From assembly GCF_000424465.1 (NCBI RefSeq), contig NZ_AUJY01000011.1:124001-188000 (forward strand): DNA of 64,000 nt, read 5' to 3'. A program made the position numbers and the translations under genes. This stretch comes from Butyrivibrio hungatei NK4A153 (lineage in GTDB: Bacteria > Bacillota > Clostridia > Lachnospirales > Lachnospiraceae). This document shows, piece after piece, positions 25,457 to 34,787 of this stretch. How positions within the stretch are numbered: the stretch's first letter is position 1; the number at the start of each line of letters is the position of its first letter. Below the pieces are notes generated by a model. It was not told the origin of the DNA and ran no database searches. It worked only from the letters and a program-made list of their open reading frames with translations.

Positions 25457-25981
25457 ATGAAAGAATTAAAAGATTACGTCAGAACTATTCCCAATTTCCC
25501 TGAAGAAGGTATTATGTTCAGAGATATTACATCGGTACTTCAGGATCCCGACGGATTCAAGCTTGCCATCGATGAGATGATGGACCTTGTAAAGGATCTT
25601 GATTTTGATGTTGTTTTGGGCGCTGAGTCAAGAGGATTCATTTTCAGTGCACCTATTGCATATGCAAGAGGAAAGGGACTTGTTCCTGTTCGTAAGAAGG
25701 GAAAACTTCCTTGCGAGACTATTGAAGTTGAATATGACCTTGAGTACGGAAAGGCTGTACTCGAACTTCATAAGGATGCTATCAAGCCCGGACAGAAGGT
25801 TCTTTTGGTAGACGATCTTATGGCTACAGGCGGAACAATCGAGGCTATGATCAAGCTCGTTGAGAAGCTTGGCGGTGAAGTTGCAGGAATCCTTGTTCTC
25901 ATGGAACTTAAGGGATTAAAGGGCAGAGAGAGGCTCAGTAAGTACAGACTTGATTCTGCAATAAGCTACGAAGGGAAGTAA
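25457..25981 (+). CDS. apt: Adenine phosphoribosyltransferase
   Basis: Apt salvages adenine to AMP with PRPP. The 174-residue protein has the usual length, the N-terminus VRTIPNFPEEGIMFRDIT, AESRGFIF, and the PRPP-binding loop VLLVDDLMATGGT. The start follows AGAGAGGA at a normal distance. It is 5 nt upstream of the rel gene. Adjacency of apt and rel is common in Firmicutes and links purine salvage with (p)ppGpp metabolism. Confidence 0.97.
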   Translation: MKELKDYVRTIPNFPEEGIMFRDITSVLQDPDGFKLAIDEMMDLVKDLDFDVVLGAESRGFIFSAPIAYARGKGLVPVRKKGKLPCETIEVEYDLEYGKAVLELHKDAIKPGQKVLLVDDLMATGGTIEAMIKLVEKLGGEVAGILVLMELKGLKGRERLSKYRLDSAISYEGK

Positions 25982-25986
25982 TTTGC

Positions 25987-28272
25987 ATGCCACAGGACTT
26001 CGATGATGGAAAAATTGAAGCCATTGAGGAATTCCAATCGCCTGACAAACTATATGAAGGACTTATTGCGAGGGTAAGAAAATACCATCCGTCCGACGAC
26101 ATTACTCTAATTGAAAAGGCGTATCAGGAAGCGGCTGAGGCTCATAAGGAGCAGCTTAGAAAATCGGGTGAACCATATATAATTCACCCTCTTTGTGTTG
26201 CCATAATTTTGGCAGATCTTGAAATGGACAAAGAGACTATAGCTGCGGGCCTGCTTCATGACGTCGTTGAAGATACCATACTTACCAAAGAGCAGATAGA
26301 AGAGAGTTTCGGAGCCGATGTTGCGCTCTTGGTTGACGGTGTTACAAAGCTGACTGCTTTGCAGCTTCATGCCAACAGCGATATGGGCAACAAGACTCAG
26401 GAACAGATTGATATGCAGGCGCAGAACCTGCGTAAGATGTTTCTTGCTATGGCAAAGGATATCAGAGTTATTCTTATCAAGCTTGCGGACAGACTTCACA
26501 ATATGCGCACGCTTGAGCATATGCCTCCCGTGAAACAGTCGAGGATAGCGCAGGAGACTCTTGATATTTATTCGCCTATAGCCGGAAGGCTTGGTATCAG
26601 CCGTATCAAGGTTGAACTTGACGATCTTTCGCTTAAATATCTTAAGCCCGACATTTACTACGATCTTGTTGAAAAGGTTGCGATCAGAAAAAACGAGAGA
26701 GAAAAGTATGTTGAGGATATTTGCGTTAAGGTAAGAGAGGCTATTGCAGACGCCGGTATTTCCGGAGAAGTAAACGGAAGAGTTAAGCATTTTTTCAGCA
26801 TCTATAAGAAAATGCGCAATCAGAACAAGACTCTTGATCAGATATACGATCTTTTCGCAATAAGGATCATTGTCGGAACCGTTAAGGATTGTTATGCGGC
26901 ACTTGGTGTTATTCATGAGATGTATAAACCGATTCCCGGAAGATTTAAAGATTACATCGCAATGCCTAAGCCAAACATGTATCAGTCACTTCATACGACA
27001 CTTATCGGTCAGACAGGACAGCCTTTCGAAATTCAGATAAGAACTTATGACATGCACAGAGCTGCTGAATACGGTATCGCTGCGCACTGGAAGTATAAAG
27101 AAGCTTCGGATGGCAAAAAAGCTGAAAACGGCGAAGAGGAGAAGCTCACATGGCTTCGTCAGATCTTGGAATGGCAACAGGACATGTCTGACAACCAGGA
27201 GTTTATGAATCTCTTGAAGAGTGATCTTAATCTCTTTTCAGAGGATGTTTATTGCTTTACTCCTACGGGAGAAGTTAAGAATCTGCCGGCAGGCTCCACA
27301 CCTATCGACTTTGCGTACAGCGTTCATTCCGCTGTGGGTAATAAGATGATCGGTGCCAAGGTCAACGGCAAGCTCGTTCCGATTGATTATAAGATTCAGA
27401 ACGGCGACAGAGTTGAGGTTATCACCAGCCAGAATTCAAGGGGGCCCAGCAGAGACTGGCTCGCCATTGCGAAGGCTACTTCAACCAAAAACAAGATCAA
27501 TCAGTGGTTCAGAAATGAACTTAAGGAAGAGAATATCGCAAAAGGAAGAGACCTTCTCATCGAGTATTGTAAGAGTAAGGGAATAGATCTTTTTGCAATA
27601 TCCAAGCCTGAATTCCAGGCTATAGTAATAAATAAATACGGATTCCATGATTGGAATGCCGTGCTTGCGGCTGTTGGACACGGCGGACTTAAAGAGGGCC
27701 AGATCATCAACAAGATGCTTGAGCTTGGTGAAAAGGATCACAAGCGCAACATGACTGATGAAGAGGTTCTTGCAGCAGTTGCCGAGTCAAATATCACGCC
27801 TCAGGTTTCAAGTTCCGATAATGCCATCATCGTTAAAGGCGTTCATGATGTTGCGGTCAGATTTTCAAAGTGTTGCAATCCTGTTCCCGGCGATGAGATA
27901 TGCGGTTTTGTAACAAGAGGCCGCGGAGTGTCGATTCACAGAAGAGATTGTGTCAATGTTATTAAGATGCAGGAAGAGGACAAGACAAGGCTTATTGAAG
28001 CAAAGTGGCAGTCCGATTCCCAGAGCGGTGGAAAGTATGTTGCGACTATCAAGATATTTGCCAATAACAGAAACGGTCTTCTGGCCGATATTTCCAGGGC
28101 ACTTACGGAAAAAGATATTGATATCATTTCAATGAACACAAGAACAAGTAAACAGGGACTTGCCACAATGGAGATGTCTTTCAAGGTTTCTTCGAGAGGA
28201 CAGCTTCGCGGCATTGTCGATAAGATCAGAATGATCGAAAGCGTAATTGACATCGAAAGGACTACGGGTTGA
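25987..28272 (+). CDS. rel: Bifunctional (p)ppGpp synthetase/hydrolase (RSH family)
   Basis: The 761-residue protein makes and degrades the alarmone (p)ppGpp. The hydrolase HD domain is intact (HP near residue 60, HDVVED near residue 100). The synthetase domain has GRFKDYIAMPKPN; the RFKD motif is the type found in bifunctional enzymes rather than RelA-only synthetases, and FEIQIRT follows. A TGS domain (about 420-485, beginning VYCFTPTGEV), a Cys-containing region (FSKCCNPVPGD) and a C-terminal ACT domain complete the long form. It ends in a TGATG overlap with the next gene. Confidence 0.97.
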   Translation: MPQDFDDGKIEAIEEFQSPDKLYEGLIARVRKYHPSDDITLIEKAYQEAAEAHKEQLRKSGEPYIIHPLCVAIILADLEMDKETIAAGLLHDVVEDTILTKEQIEESFGADVALLVDGVTKLTALQLHANSDMGNKTQEQIDMQAQNLRKMFLAMAKDIRVILIKLADRLHNMRTLEHMPPVKQSRIAQETLDIYSPIAGRLGISRIKVELDDLSLKYLKPDIYYDLVEKVAIRKNEREKYVEDICVKVREAIADAGISGEVNGRVKHFFSIYKKMRNQNKTLDQIYDLFAIRIIVGTVKDCYAALGVIHEMYKPIPGRFKDYIAMPKPNMYQSLHTTLIGQTGQPFEIQIRTYDMHRAAEYGIAAHWKYKEASDGKKAENGEEEKLTWLRQILEWQQDMSDNQEFMNLLKSDLNLFSEDVYCFTPTGEVKNLPAGSTPIDFAYSVHSAVGNKMIGAKVNGKLVPIDYKIQNGDRVEVITSQNSRGPSRDWLAIAKATSTKNKINQWFRNELKEENIAKGRDLLIEYCKSKGIDLFAISKPEFQAIVINKYGFHDWNAVLAAVGHGGLKEGQIINKMLELGEKDHKRNMTDEEVLAAVAESNITPQVSSSDNAIIVKGVHDVAVRFSKCCNPVPGDEICGFVTRGRGVSIHRRDCVNVIKMQEEDKTRLIEAKWQSDSQSGGKYVATIKIFANNRNGLLADISRALTEKDIDIISMNTRTSKQGLATMEMSFKVSSRGQLRGIVDKIRMIESVIDIERTTG

Positions 28273-28925
28273 TGAGTAAGCATAATATACAAGTCGGAGT
28301 TTTGACTCTGGGAATGGTGGCTACAAACTGCTATTTTGTTTTTGATGCGGATAATACCGATGAAAACGGCAAAAAGCATGCTATCGTTTTTGACCCTGCG
28401 GACGCCGGTGCGAAGATTTATGATGAACTTTCGAAAAATGATATTGTTGTTGATCTGATTCTTTTAACCCATGGTCATTTTGACCATATAATGGGAATTC
28501 CTGAGCTTAAAGAACTTACGGGTGCAAAGGTTGGATGTTATGAGAAGGAAGCTGCTATATGCAGCGATCCTCATCTCAACCTTTCTGTTTCTTTTGGCAG
28601 TAATTTTGGCGTTAAGCCTGATATTACATATAAAGATGGCGATGTTATCGAAGCTGCGGGACTTTCCTGCAAGCTTATCGCTACACCCGGTCATACATCG
28701 GGCGGATGTTGCTATCACTTTGAAGATGATAATGTACTTATTAGCGGAGATACATTATTCGAAGAATCGGTCGGAAGAACCGATTTTCCTACGAGTTCTA
28801 CAAGTGAGCTTGTAAGGTCTATACGAGAAAAGTTATTTATCCTTCCGGATGAAACAATCGTTTATCCGGGACACGGAGAGATGACCAGTATCGGACATGA
28901 AAAAGAGTACAATCCTTATGCATAA
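28272..28925 (+). CDS. MBL-fold metallo-hydrolase (glyoxalase II-like)
   Basis: The 217-residue cytosolic protein has the metallo-beta-lactamase zinc motif THGHFDHI (about residues 64-71), a later His in TPGHTSGG, Asp in SGDTLFEESVGR and His in YPGHGEMTSIG. The set fits YqgX/YcbL-type hydroxyacylglutathione hydrolase-like enzymes. The true substrate is unknown. The start ATG 28272 overlaps the rel stop, giving coupled translation, and its end overlaps hemZ by 8 nt. Confidence 0.9.
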   Translation: MSKHNIQVGVLTLGMVATNCYFVFDADNTDENGKKHAIVFDPADAGAKIYDELSKNDIVVDLILLTHGHFDHIMGIPELKELTGAKVGCYEKEAAICSDPHLNLSVSFGSNFGVKPDITYKDGDVIEAAGLSCKLIATPGHTSGGCCYHFEDDNVLISGDTLFEESVGRTDFPTSSTSELVRSIREKLFILPDETIVYPGHGEMTSIGHEKEYNPYA

Positions 28926-30324
28926 TATGATCAAGATAATTATTCCCGAAGATAAATACGGATATGATATACATTCGCTTTTTAAAGCTTTTTTTCCTGA
29001 GGAGAATGTTAAAGTCATTGTTTCTCCCGACGGAAATTACGAGGCTGAAGAAGGCGATAAAATCTATAATATAGATGTTTCCGTTTCGAAAAACGATCTT
29101 AAAAAGAATATATACAGGCTCCTTAGTCTTGAGACCAAAAAAGAGCTCCCGTGGGGGAATCTTACGGGTATAAGGCCGACCAGAATTGTTATGAACCTCA
29201 TCGAGCAGAATATGAGCGATGAGGATATATTTATGTATATGAAAGACAATTATTATACGAGTGATGAGAAAACTGCGCTCAGTCTTTCGATTGCACACAG
29301 GGAAAAAGAGATATTAAAAAATATCGATTATGACAACGGTTACAGTCTTTACATCGGTATTCCTTTTTGCCCGACAACATGTCTTTACTGCTCGTTTACG
29401 TCGTATCCGATCTGCTCGTATGCGAATATAGTTGATGATTATCTTAAGTGCATAATGAAAGAGATTGATTATGTGGCTGAGAATTTCAAGGGCAAGACAC
29501 TTGATACGATCTATGTCGGAGGGGGAACACCCACAACGCTTCTTCCGGAGCAGATAGAGAGGCTCCTTGGATATGTTTACGATAAGCTTGATGTGTCAAA
29601 GGTAAAAGAGCTTACGGTTGAGTCGGGACGTCCTGATTCGATCACAAGAGAAAAGCTTGCGACCATGAAAAAAATGGGCGTTACAAGAATTTCCGTAAAT
29701 CCCCAGACTATGAGGGATAAGACGCTTGAACTCATCGGAAGAAGGCACACTGTAAGTCAACTTATCGATGCCTATAATATGGCAAGAGAAGAAGGTTTTG
29801 ATAATATTAACATGGATATTATCCTTGGACTTCCTTATGAAACTGCAGATGATGTCAGATATACCATGGATGAGATAAAAAAGCTTGATCCCGACGACCT
29901 TACGGTTCATTCTCTTGCGATCAAAAGAGGATCCAGGCTTGCCGAAGTTCTGAAGCAAAAAGAATTAAAAGGTGAACTAAAAGGAGATGTCTTTTCATCT
30001 ATCCAAAATACTGAAGAGATGATGAAGATTGCATCCGAGGGAGCACTTTTCATGGGGCTTACACCGTATTATCTGTACAGGCAGAAAAATATAAGCGGTA
30101 ATTTTGAAAATACGGGTTATGCGCGTTCGGGAAAAGCGGGAATCTACAATATACTTATTAATGAAGAAGTTCAGTCAATTGTTGCACTTGGTGCGGGAAC
30201 CGTAACAAAGAGAGTGTACGGATATGACGGCAGAATAGAGAGATGTGATAATGTTAAAGATGTTAAACTCTACATGTCGCAGATTGATGAAATGATTCAG
30301 AGAAAGAAAAATCTATTTTCATAA
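28918..30324 (+). CDS. hemZ: HemZ-type radical SAM protein (coproporphyrinogen dehydrogenase-like)
   Basis: The protein has an N-terminal domain of about 145 residues typical for HemZ, then a radical SAM domain with the cluster motif CPTTCLYC (CxxxCxxC) in YIGIPFCPTTCLYCSF, the glycine-rich YVGGGTPTTL, and VESGRPDSI. HemZ/HemN-like proteins act in anaerobic haem synthesis, though many HemZ are untested. Start choices are 28897, 28918 and 28927; I prefer 28918 because AAAAAGAG lies about 10 nt before it. It overlaps the MBL gene. Confidence 0.9.
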   Translation: MHNMIKIIIPEDKYGYDIHSLFKAFFPEENVKVIVSPDGNYEAEEGDKIYNIDVSVSKNDLKKNIYRLLSLETKKELPWGNLTGIRPTRIVMNLIEQNMSDEDIFMYMKDNYYTSDEKTALSLSIAHREKEILKNIDYDNGYSLYIGIPFCPTTCLYCSFTSYPICSYANIVDDYLKCIMKEIDYVAENFKGKTLDTIYVGGGTPTTLLPEQIERLLGYVYDKLDVSKVKELTVESGRPDSITREKLATMKKMGVTRISVNPQTMRDKTLELIGRRHTVSQLIDAYNMAREEGFDNINMDIILGLPYETADDVRYTMDEIKKLDPDDLTVHSLAIKRGSRLAEVLKQKELKGELKGDVFSSIQNTEEMMKIASEGALFMGLTPYYLYRQKNISGNFENTGYARSGKAGIYNILINEEVQSIVALGAGTVTKRVYGYDGRIERCDNVKDVKLYMSQIDEMIQRKKNLFS

Positions 30325-30354
30325 TTTAAAATTAAAAAACGGAGGTTTTATTTT

Positions 30355-31032
30355 ATGGGAAATGTAAGAATTATAGATCTTAAAAGAAGTATTTTTGAGA
30401 GTAACGACGAGGATGCGAACAAGTTAAGAGAAGAGTTAAAAAGAAGCAAGACATTTCTTTTGAATCTAATGTCATCCCCGGGAGCAGGAAAGACAACGAC
30501 TCTTTCACAGACAATATCCAAACTTAAGGATAAATACCGCATTGGCGTTATGGAAGCCGATATAGATTCAGACGTTGACGCACTTAAGATACAGGAGACG
30601 GGCGTAAAGGCAATCCAGCTCCATACCGGCGGAATGTGTCATCTTGATGCCGACATGACAAGGCAGGGGATCAATGCTCTCGGAGTAGAAGACGTTGATT
30701 TTGCTATACTTGAGAATGTCGGAAATCTTGTTTGTCCCGCGGAGTTTGATACCGGAAGTACCAAGAACGCCATGATCCTCTCTGTGCCTGAGGGAGATGA
30801 TAAGCCTCTTAAGTATCCACTGATGTTTTCTATATGTGACGTGGTTTTGATAAATAAGATCGATGTCATGCCATATTTTAATTTTGACCTCGAAAAATGC
30901 AAAGAATACGTTTGGATGAGAAATCCCAAAGCCAAGATAATTCCTATATGTGCGAAGACCGGTGAGGGCTTTGATGAGTGGATTTCCTGGCTTTCTGAAA
31001 ACATAGACAATGCAATCGATGGTCGGAACTAG
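30355..31032 (+). CDS. hypB: Hydrogenase/urease nickel-incorporation GTPase HypB
   Basis: HypB is a SIMIBI GTPase that delivers nickel to [NiFe] hydrogenase. The 225-residue protein has the P-loop SSPGAGKTTT, EADIDSDVDA, the metal-binding Cys-His in GGMCHLDADM, VCPAEFD, and the guanine motif NKIDV. It lacks an N-terminal His-rich nickel store. GGAGG precedes the ATG. No hypA or other hyp gene is adjacent, which is unusual. It may serve another nickel enzyme encoded elsewhere. Confidence 0.93.
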   Translation: MGNVRIIDLKRSIFESNDEDANKLREELKRSKTFLLNLMSSPGAGKTTTLSQTISKLKDKYRIGVMEADIDSDVDALKIQETGVKAIQLHTGGMCHLDADMTRQGINALGVEDVDFAILENVGNLVCPAEFDTGSTKNAMILSVPEGDDKPLKYPLMFSICDVVLINKIDVMPYFNFDLEKCKEYVWMRNPKAKIIPICAKTGEGFDEWISWLSENIDNAIDGRN

Positions 31033-31153
31033 AATTGATGCAATTTTATAATATCTACTGTTTTTGTTTAGAGAATTTTTATAAAATATGCATAAATCTG
31101 CACCAATACTCGCAAATCCTACACTGACATTTGTGTATTATGACTAAGACGTC

Positions 31154-31182
31154 TTGAAAAAAATAGACCCCCGTAGTAAAAA
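31154..31182 (+). promoter_or_regulatory. Possible promoter of the diguanylate cyclase gene
   Basis: TTGAAA (31154-31159), a 17-nt spacer and TAAAAA (31177-31182). The perfect palindrome AAGACGTCTT (31146-31155) touches the -35 box and could be an operator. The -10 box is poor. Confidence 0.4.
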
Positions 31183-31257
31183 TGTATAAGGGTTTTGTTT
31201 AGGAAATTGTGGCATGTGTTTCATGGTTTTTTTCTTAAACTAATAGGGGGATTTGCT

Positions 31258-32415
31258 ATGGATATGGCGTTCTTAGGGGATTTAGTGATTAATGTCTACA
31301 CATTGTTTCTGTCTCTTATGTTACTGTTCTTCCAGGAGAGGGGCAGAAAGTCACATTCCAGTGTAGCTTATATCAGGTTGATCGGAATACTGGCCATCTT
31401 GGTCGGGGTTTCCGCTTTGAGAGACGTTGCAAGTCTTTCAGACGGAAACTTCATATTCCTTTCGAAGTTGTCCAATTATCTGATATATGCCCTGGATCCG
31501 TTCAGCTTCCTGTTTGCAATTAAATATATTGACAGTTTCGTTACCGCCGATGACAGGAACGGCCGAAACGCATATATTAACCCTATTATGATCTATGCGA
31601 TCTTTAACTGCATACTTGTCGCTCTCGATGCGCATCTGTCCAAAGGGTGGTTTTATATAAGCTACAAGACGGGTTATGAGAAGGGAAGTTTGTATATGTT
31701 AAGACTTTTTATGCAGATCATGTCATGTGCGATAATTTTCGCGTTTATAACTGTATATAAGAGCTACATTCACAAATGGTACGTGGCTCCGATACAGGCT
31801 CTTCCGGTTATTTTAGTCACGGGAGAATTTCTGCAGTATTTTATTCCGTATATCAATTTCGCCTACGCATCTTCTGTGTTCGCGTTTATGGTTCTCTTTA
31901 TTTATGTTCAGAGAAGAGATATCCATATGGATTACCTGACGGGTACGGTGAACAGGAGAGGAATAGATGCCGCGCTTCGAAGGGCTATGGCCGACAGTGC
32001 CGAGAATCCTTTCTGTGCGGTCATGATCGATATTGATTACTTTAAGCTCATAAACGATAATTTTGGACATAAGGTCGGAGATGAGGTTCTTGAGGGTATC
32101 GCGGCTATTCTTCTTAACACATTTGACAAGAAGGATGTAGTCGGAAGATATGGCGGAGACGAGTTCTGCATTATAACTCATATGACCGATGAACTCGAGA
32201 TTGAAAAGAGAATTCATCAGGTTAAAAAACTTGTTGAAGATTTTGAGTGGAGCAACCGTGGTAAAATGGATCTTTCAGTGAGTGCCGGAATTGCCATTTA
32301 CAGCAAGGAAATGGATATGCACGGCAAAGATTTCATGGAATTTGTTGACAGCAGAATGTATGAGGAAAAGGCGCTTCATCATCTGTCCAAGCAGGTTAAG
32401 GTGGCAGCAAATTGA
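31258..32415 (+). CDS. Membrane diguanylate cyclase (GGDEF)
   Basis: It makes cyclic di-GMP from GTP. The 385-residue product has about six to seven N-terminal membrane helices (residues 5-215) that probably sense a signal, followed by a GGDEF domain (about 225-385) with an intact active-site loop RYGGDEF at 297-303, and DYLTGTVNRRG at the domain start. I chose ATG 31258 with AGGGGG 7 nt upstream; an in-frame TTG further upstream lacks a ribosome binding site. No EAL domain is present. Its place near the fla cluster fits control of the motile-sessile switch, but this is inference. Confidence 0.92.
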   Translation: MDMAFLGDLVINVYTLFLSLMLLFFQERGRKSHSSVAYIRLIGILAILVGVSALRDVASLSDGNFIFLSKLSNYLIYALDPFSFLFAIKYIDSFVTADDRNGRNAYINPIMIYAIFNCILVALDAHLSKGWFYISYKTGYEKGSLYMLRLFMQIMSCAIIFAFITVYKSYIHKWYVAPIQALPVILVTGEFLQYFIPYINFAYASSVFAFMVLFIYVQRRDIHMDYLTGTVNRRGIDAALRRAMADSAENPFCAVMIDIDYFKLINDNFGHKVGDEVLEGIAAILLNTFDKKDVVGRYGGDEFCIITHMTDELEIEKRIHQVKKLVEDFEWSNRGKMDLSVSAGIAIYSKEMDMHGKDFMEFVDSRMYEEKALHHLSKQVKVAAN

Positions 32416-32434
32416 TAATAATTTATTAAAGGGG

Positions 32435-32463
32435 TTGACGAAAACTTTAAAAATGTATATTAA
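32435..32463 (+). promoter_or_regulatory. Promoter of topA
   Basis: TTGACG (32435-32440), a 17-nt spacer and TATTAA (32458-32463) lie about 70 nt upstream of topA. Confidence 0.7.
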
Positions 32464-32534
32464 TAAGAACGTGAGTTTTAAGCGGAACTAACATAATTAA
32501 CAATTAATATATATGAAGGGGCATAATTTAAACA

Positions 32535-34649
32535 ATGGCAAGTAGCAAGCGTACAGCGGATAAGAAAAATTCGCTTCTTATTGTTGAGTCACCCACAAAG
32601 GTTAAAGCTATAAAGAAGTTTTTGGGCTCAGGATATGAAGTTGCGGCAAGTAACGGTCATGTCAGAGATCTTCCGAGAAGTCAGATGGGGGTAGATATTA
32701 ATAATGACTTCGAGCCTAAATATATAACCATCAGGGGAAAGGGCGATGTTCTCGCTACTCTCAGAAAGCAGGTTAAGAAGGCCAAGTGCGTATATCTCGC
32801 AACTGACCCGGACCGAGAGGGTGAAGCAATTTCATGGCACCTTATCTCGGCTCTTAAATTAAACGAATCAGATGTTAAGATACAGAGAGTGACATTCAAT
32901 GAGATCACCAAGAATGCCGTCAAGGAAGCAATGAAGCATCCAAGAGACATTGATATGAATCTCGTTGATGCACAGCAGGCAAGAAGAGTGCTTGATCGAA
33001 TGGTTGGTTACAGCATTTCACCTCTTCTCTGGTCTAAGATAAAAAGAGGCTTAAGTGCCGGAAGAGTGCAGTCTGTTGCGCTCAGGATCATAGCAGACAG
33101 AGAAGAAGAGATTGATTCTTTTATTCCCAAGGAATATTGGACACTTGATGTCAATCTCAAGATTAAAGGCGAAAAGAAGCCTATCGTAGCTCATTACTAC
33201 GGAACAACCGAAGAGAAAAAAGAAATTGAGAGTAAGGCAGACCTTGATGCTATCTGCGCTTCACTTAAGGGCAAGAAGTTCAAGGTTACGGATATAAAGA
33301 AGGGCGAGAGAACCAAGAAGGCTCCGCTTCCTTTTACAACATCAACACTTCAGCAGGAAGCTTCCAAATCGCTCAACTTCTCTACACAGAAGACAATGCG
33401 TGTTGCACAGCAACTTTACGAAGGAATCGACCTTGGAAAAGAAGGCACTGTGGGTCTTATCACATACCTCAGAACAGATTCCACACGTGTATCTGATGAA
33501 GCTGTTGCAGCTGCAAATAACTATATCTCCGAGAATTTCGGAGAAGAGTATCTTGCTTCGGGAGCAGGTGCCAAGAAGCAGGAAACTAAGATTCAGGATG
33601 CTCACGAAGCGATCAGACCTTCTTATATTGACAGACATCCTGTTACTGTAAAAGAATATCTTTCAAAGGATCAGTTCAGACTCTATCAGCTCATATGGAA
33701 AAGATTCATGGCTAGCAGAATGGCTGCCGCTAAATATGAGACAACATCGGTTAAGATAGATGCCGGAGAACATAGATTTACAATGGCTGCGTCCAAGACT
33801 GTATTTGACGGTTTCCTTAACGTATATACCGATGAGGACGATCAGGTTGAGAAGAATGTTATTTCTTCCAATCTTAATGTAGATTCTGAGCTTACATTTG
33901 AGTCATTCGATGAAGACCAGCACTTTACACAGCCGGCTCCTCATTACACAGAGGCTTCTCTTGTTCATGATCTTGAGGCTCTCGGTATCGGAAGACCAAG
34001 TACTTACGCGCCTACAATCTCTACGATCATTGCAAGACACTATATTACAAAGGAAAATAAGAGTCTTTACATCACAGAGCTTGGACAGGCTGTAAATAAG
34101 ATGATGAATGACGCTTTTCCTCAGATTGTTGATGTTAACTTTACTTCCAACATGGAATCACTCCTTGACGGAATTGCCGACGGAGAAGTTAAGTGGAAGA
34201 CTGTTATCAGAAACTTCTATCCCGATCTTGATAAGGCTGTTGCCGATGCGGAGAAGGAAATGGAAAAGATCCAGGTTCAGGATGAAGTGACAGATGAGAT
34301 CTGCGAAGTTTGCGGAAGAAATCTTGTTATCAAGTACGGCCCTCACGGTAAGTTCCTTGCTTGCCCCGGATTCCCCGAGTGCAAGAATACCAAGCCTTAC
34401 TATGAGAAGATAGGTGTACAGTGTCCTAAGTGCGGCAAAGATATCGTAATGAAGCGCACAAGAAAGGGACGTATTTTCTACGGATGTATCGACAATCCCG
34501 AGTGCGACTTTATGTCCTGGGCAAGACCTGTTGCAACTAAATGTCCTAAGTGCGGAAGCCTTATGGTTGCTAAGAGCAGCAAGTTGGCATGCACAAATAC
34601 AGACTGCGGATTTGTGTGCAACAAGGACGAACTCGAGAAGAAAAACTAG
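32535..34649 (+). CDS. topA: DNA topoisomerase I
   Basis: This type IA topoisomerase relaxes negative supercoils. The 704-residue protein has the Toprim domain (LLIVESPTKVKAIKKFLG and DPDREGEAISWH), the catalytic Tyr Y311 in LITYLRTDSTR, and three C-terminal zinc-ribbon segments (CEVCGR, CPKCGK and CPKCGS with paired Cys). The start ATG 32535 has AAGGGG 13 nt upstream, a slightly long spacing. It is followed by a terminator and codY. The topA-codY-fla order recalls the codY-flgB neighbourhood of Bacillus. Confidence 0.97.
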   Translation: MASSKRTADKKNSLLIVESPTKVKAIKKFLGSGYEVAASNGHVRDLPRSQMGVDINNDFEPKYITIRGKGDVLATLRKQVKKAKCVYLATDPDREGEAISWHLISALKLNESDVKIQRVTFNEITKNAVKEAMKHPRDIDMNLVDAQQARRVLDRMVGYSISPLLWSKIKRGLSAGRVQSVALRIIADREEEIDSFIPKEYWTLDVNLKIKGEKKPIVAHYYGTTEEKKEIESKADLDAICASLKGKKFKVTDIKKGERTKKAPLPFTTSTLQQEASKSLNFSTQKTMRVAQQLYEGIDLGKEGTVGLITYLRTDSTRVSDEAVAAANNYISENFGEEYLASGAGAKKQETKIQDAHEAIRPSYIDRHPVTVKEYLSKDQFRLYQLIWKRFMASRMAAAKYETTSVKIDAGEHRFTMAASKTVFDGFLNVYTDEDDQVEKNVISSNLNVDSELTFESFDEDQHFTQPAPHYTEASLVHDLEALGIGRPSTYAPTISTIIARHYITKENKSLYITELGQAVNKMMNDAFPQIVDVNFTSNMESLLDGIADGEVKWKTVIRNFYPDLDKAVADAEKEMEKIQVQDEVTDEICEVCGRNLVIKYGPHGKFLACPGFPECKNTKPYYEKIGVQCPKCGKDIVMKRTRKGRIFYGCIDNPECDFMSWARPVATKCPKCGSLMVAKSSKLACTNTDCGFVCNKDELEKKN

Positions 34650-34691
34650 TTGATTGAATATTTAGAAAAATTTAGATTTTTTTCATAATTG

Positions 34692-34725
34692 TAGGCGCTT
34701 TATTGTTTGAAGCGCCTATATTTTT
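34692..34725 (+). terminator. Rho-independent terminator after topA
   Basis: A perfect 9-bp stem (34692-34700 with 34710-34718, left arm TAGGCGCTT) is followed by five T residues at 34721-34725. Confidence 0.85.
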
Positions 34726-34787
34726 ATGCTAAGATTACGTTAAGACACCGTGTAAACATTTCTTTTTGATAATAGAAGGAGATTCTT

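Noticed and set aside
26107-26916. 269-codon open frame on the minus strand
   Set aside because: It lies wholly inside rel, whose conserved HD and synthetase motifs are on the plus strand.
31033-31257. c-di-GMP riboswitch upstream of the diguanylate cyclase
   Set aside because: No GEMM-type conserved core or paired stems were seen in the 225 nt; only a weak promoter and a palindrome.
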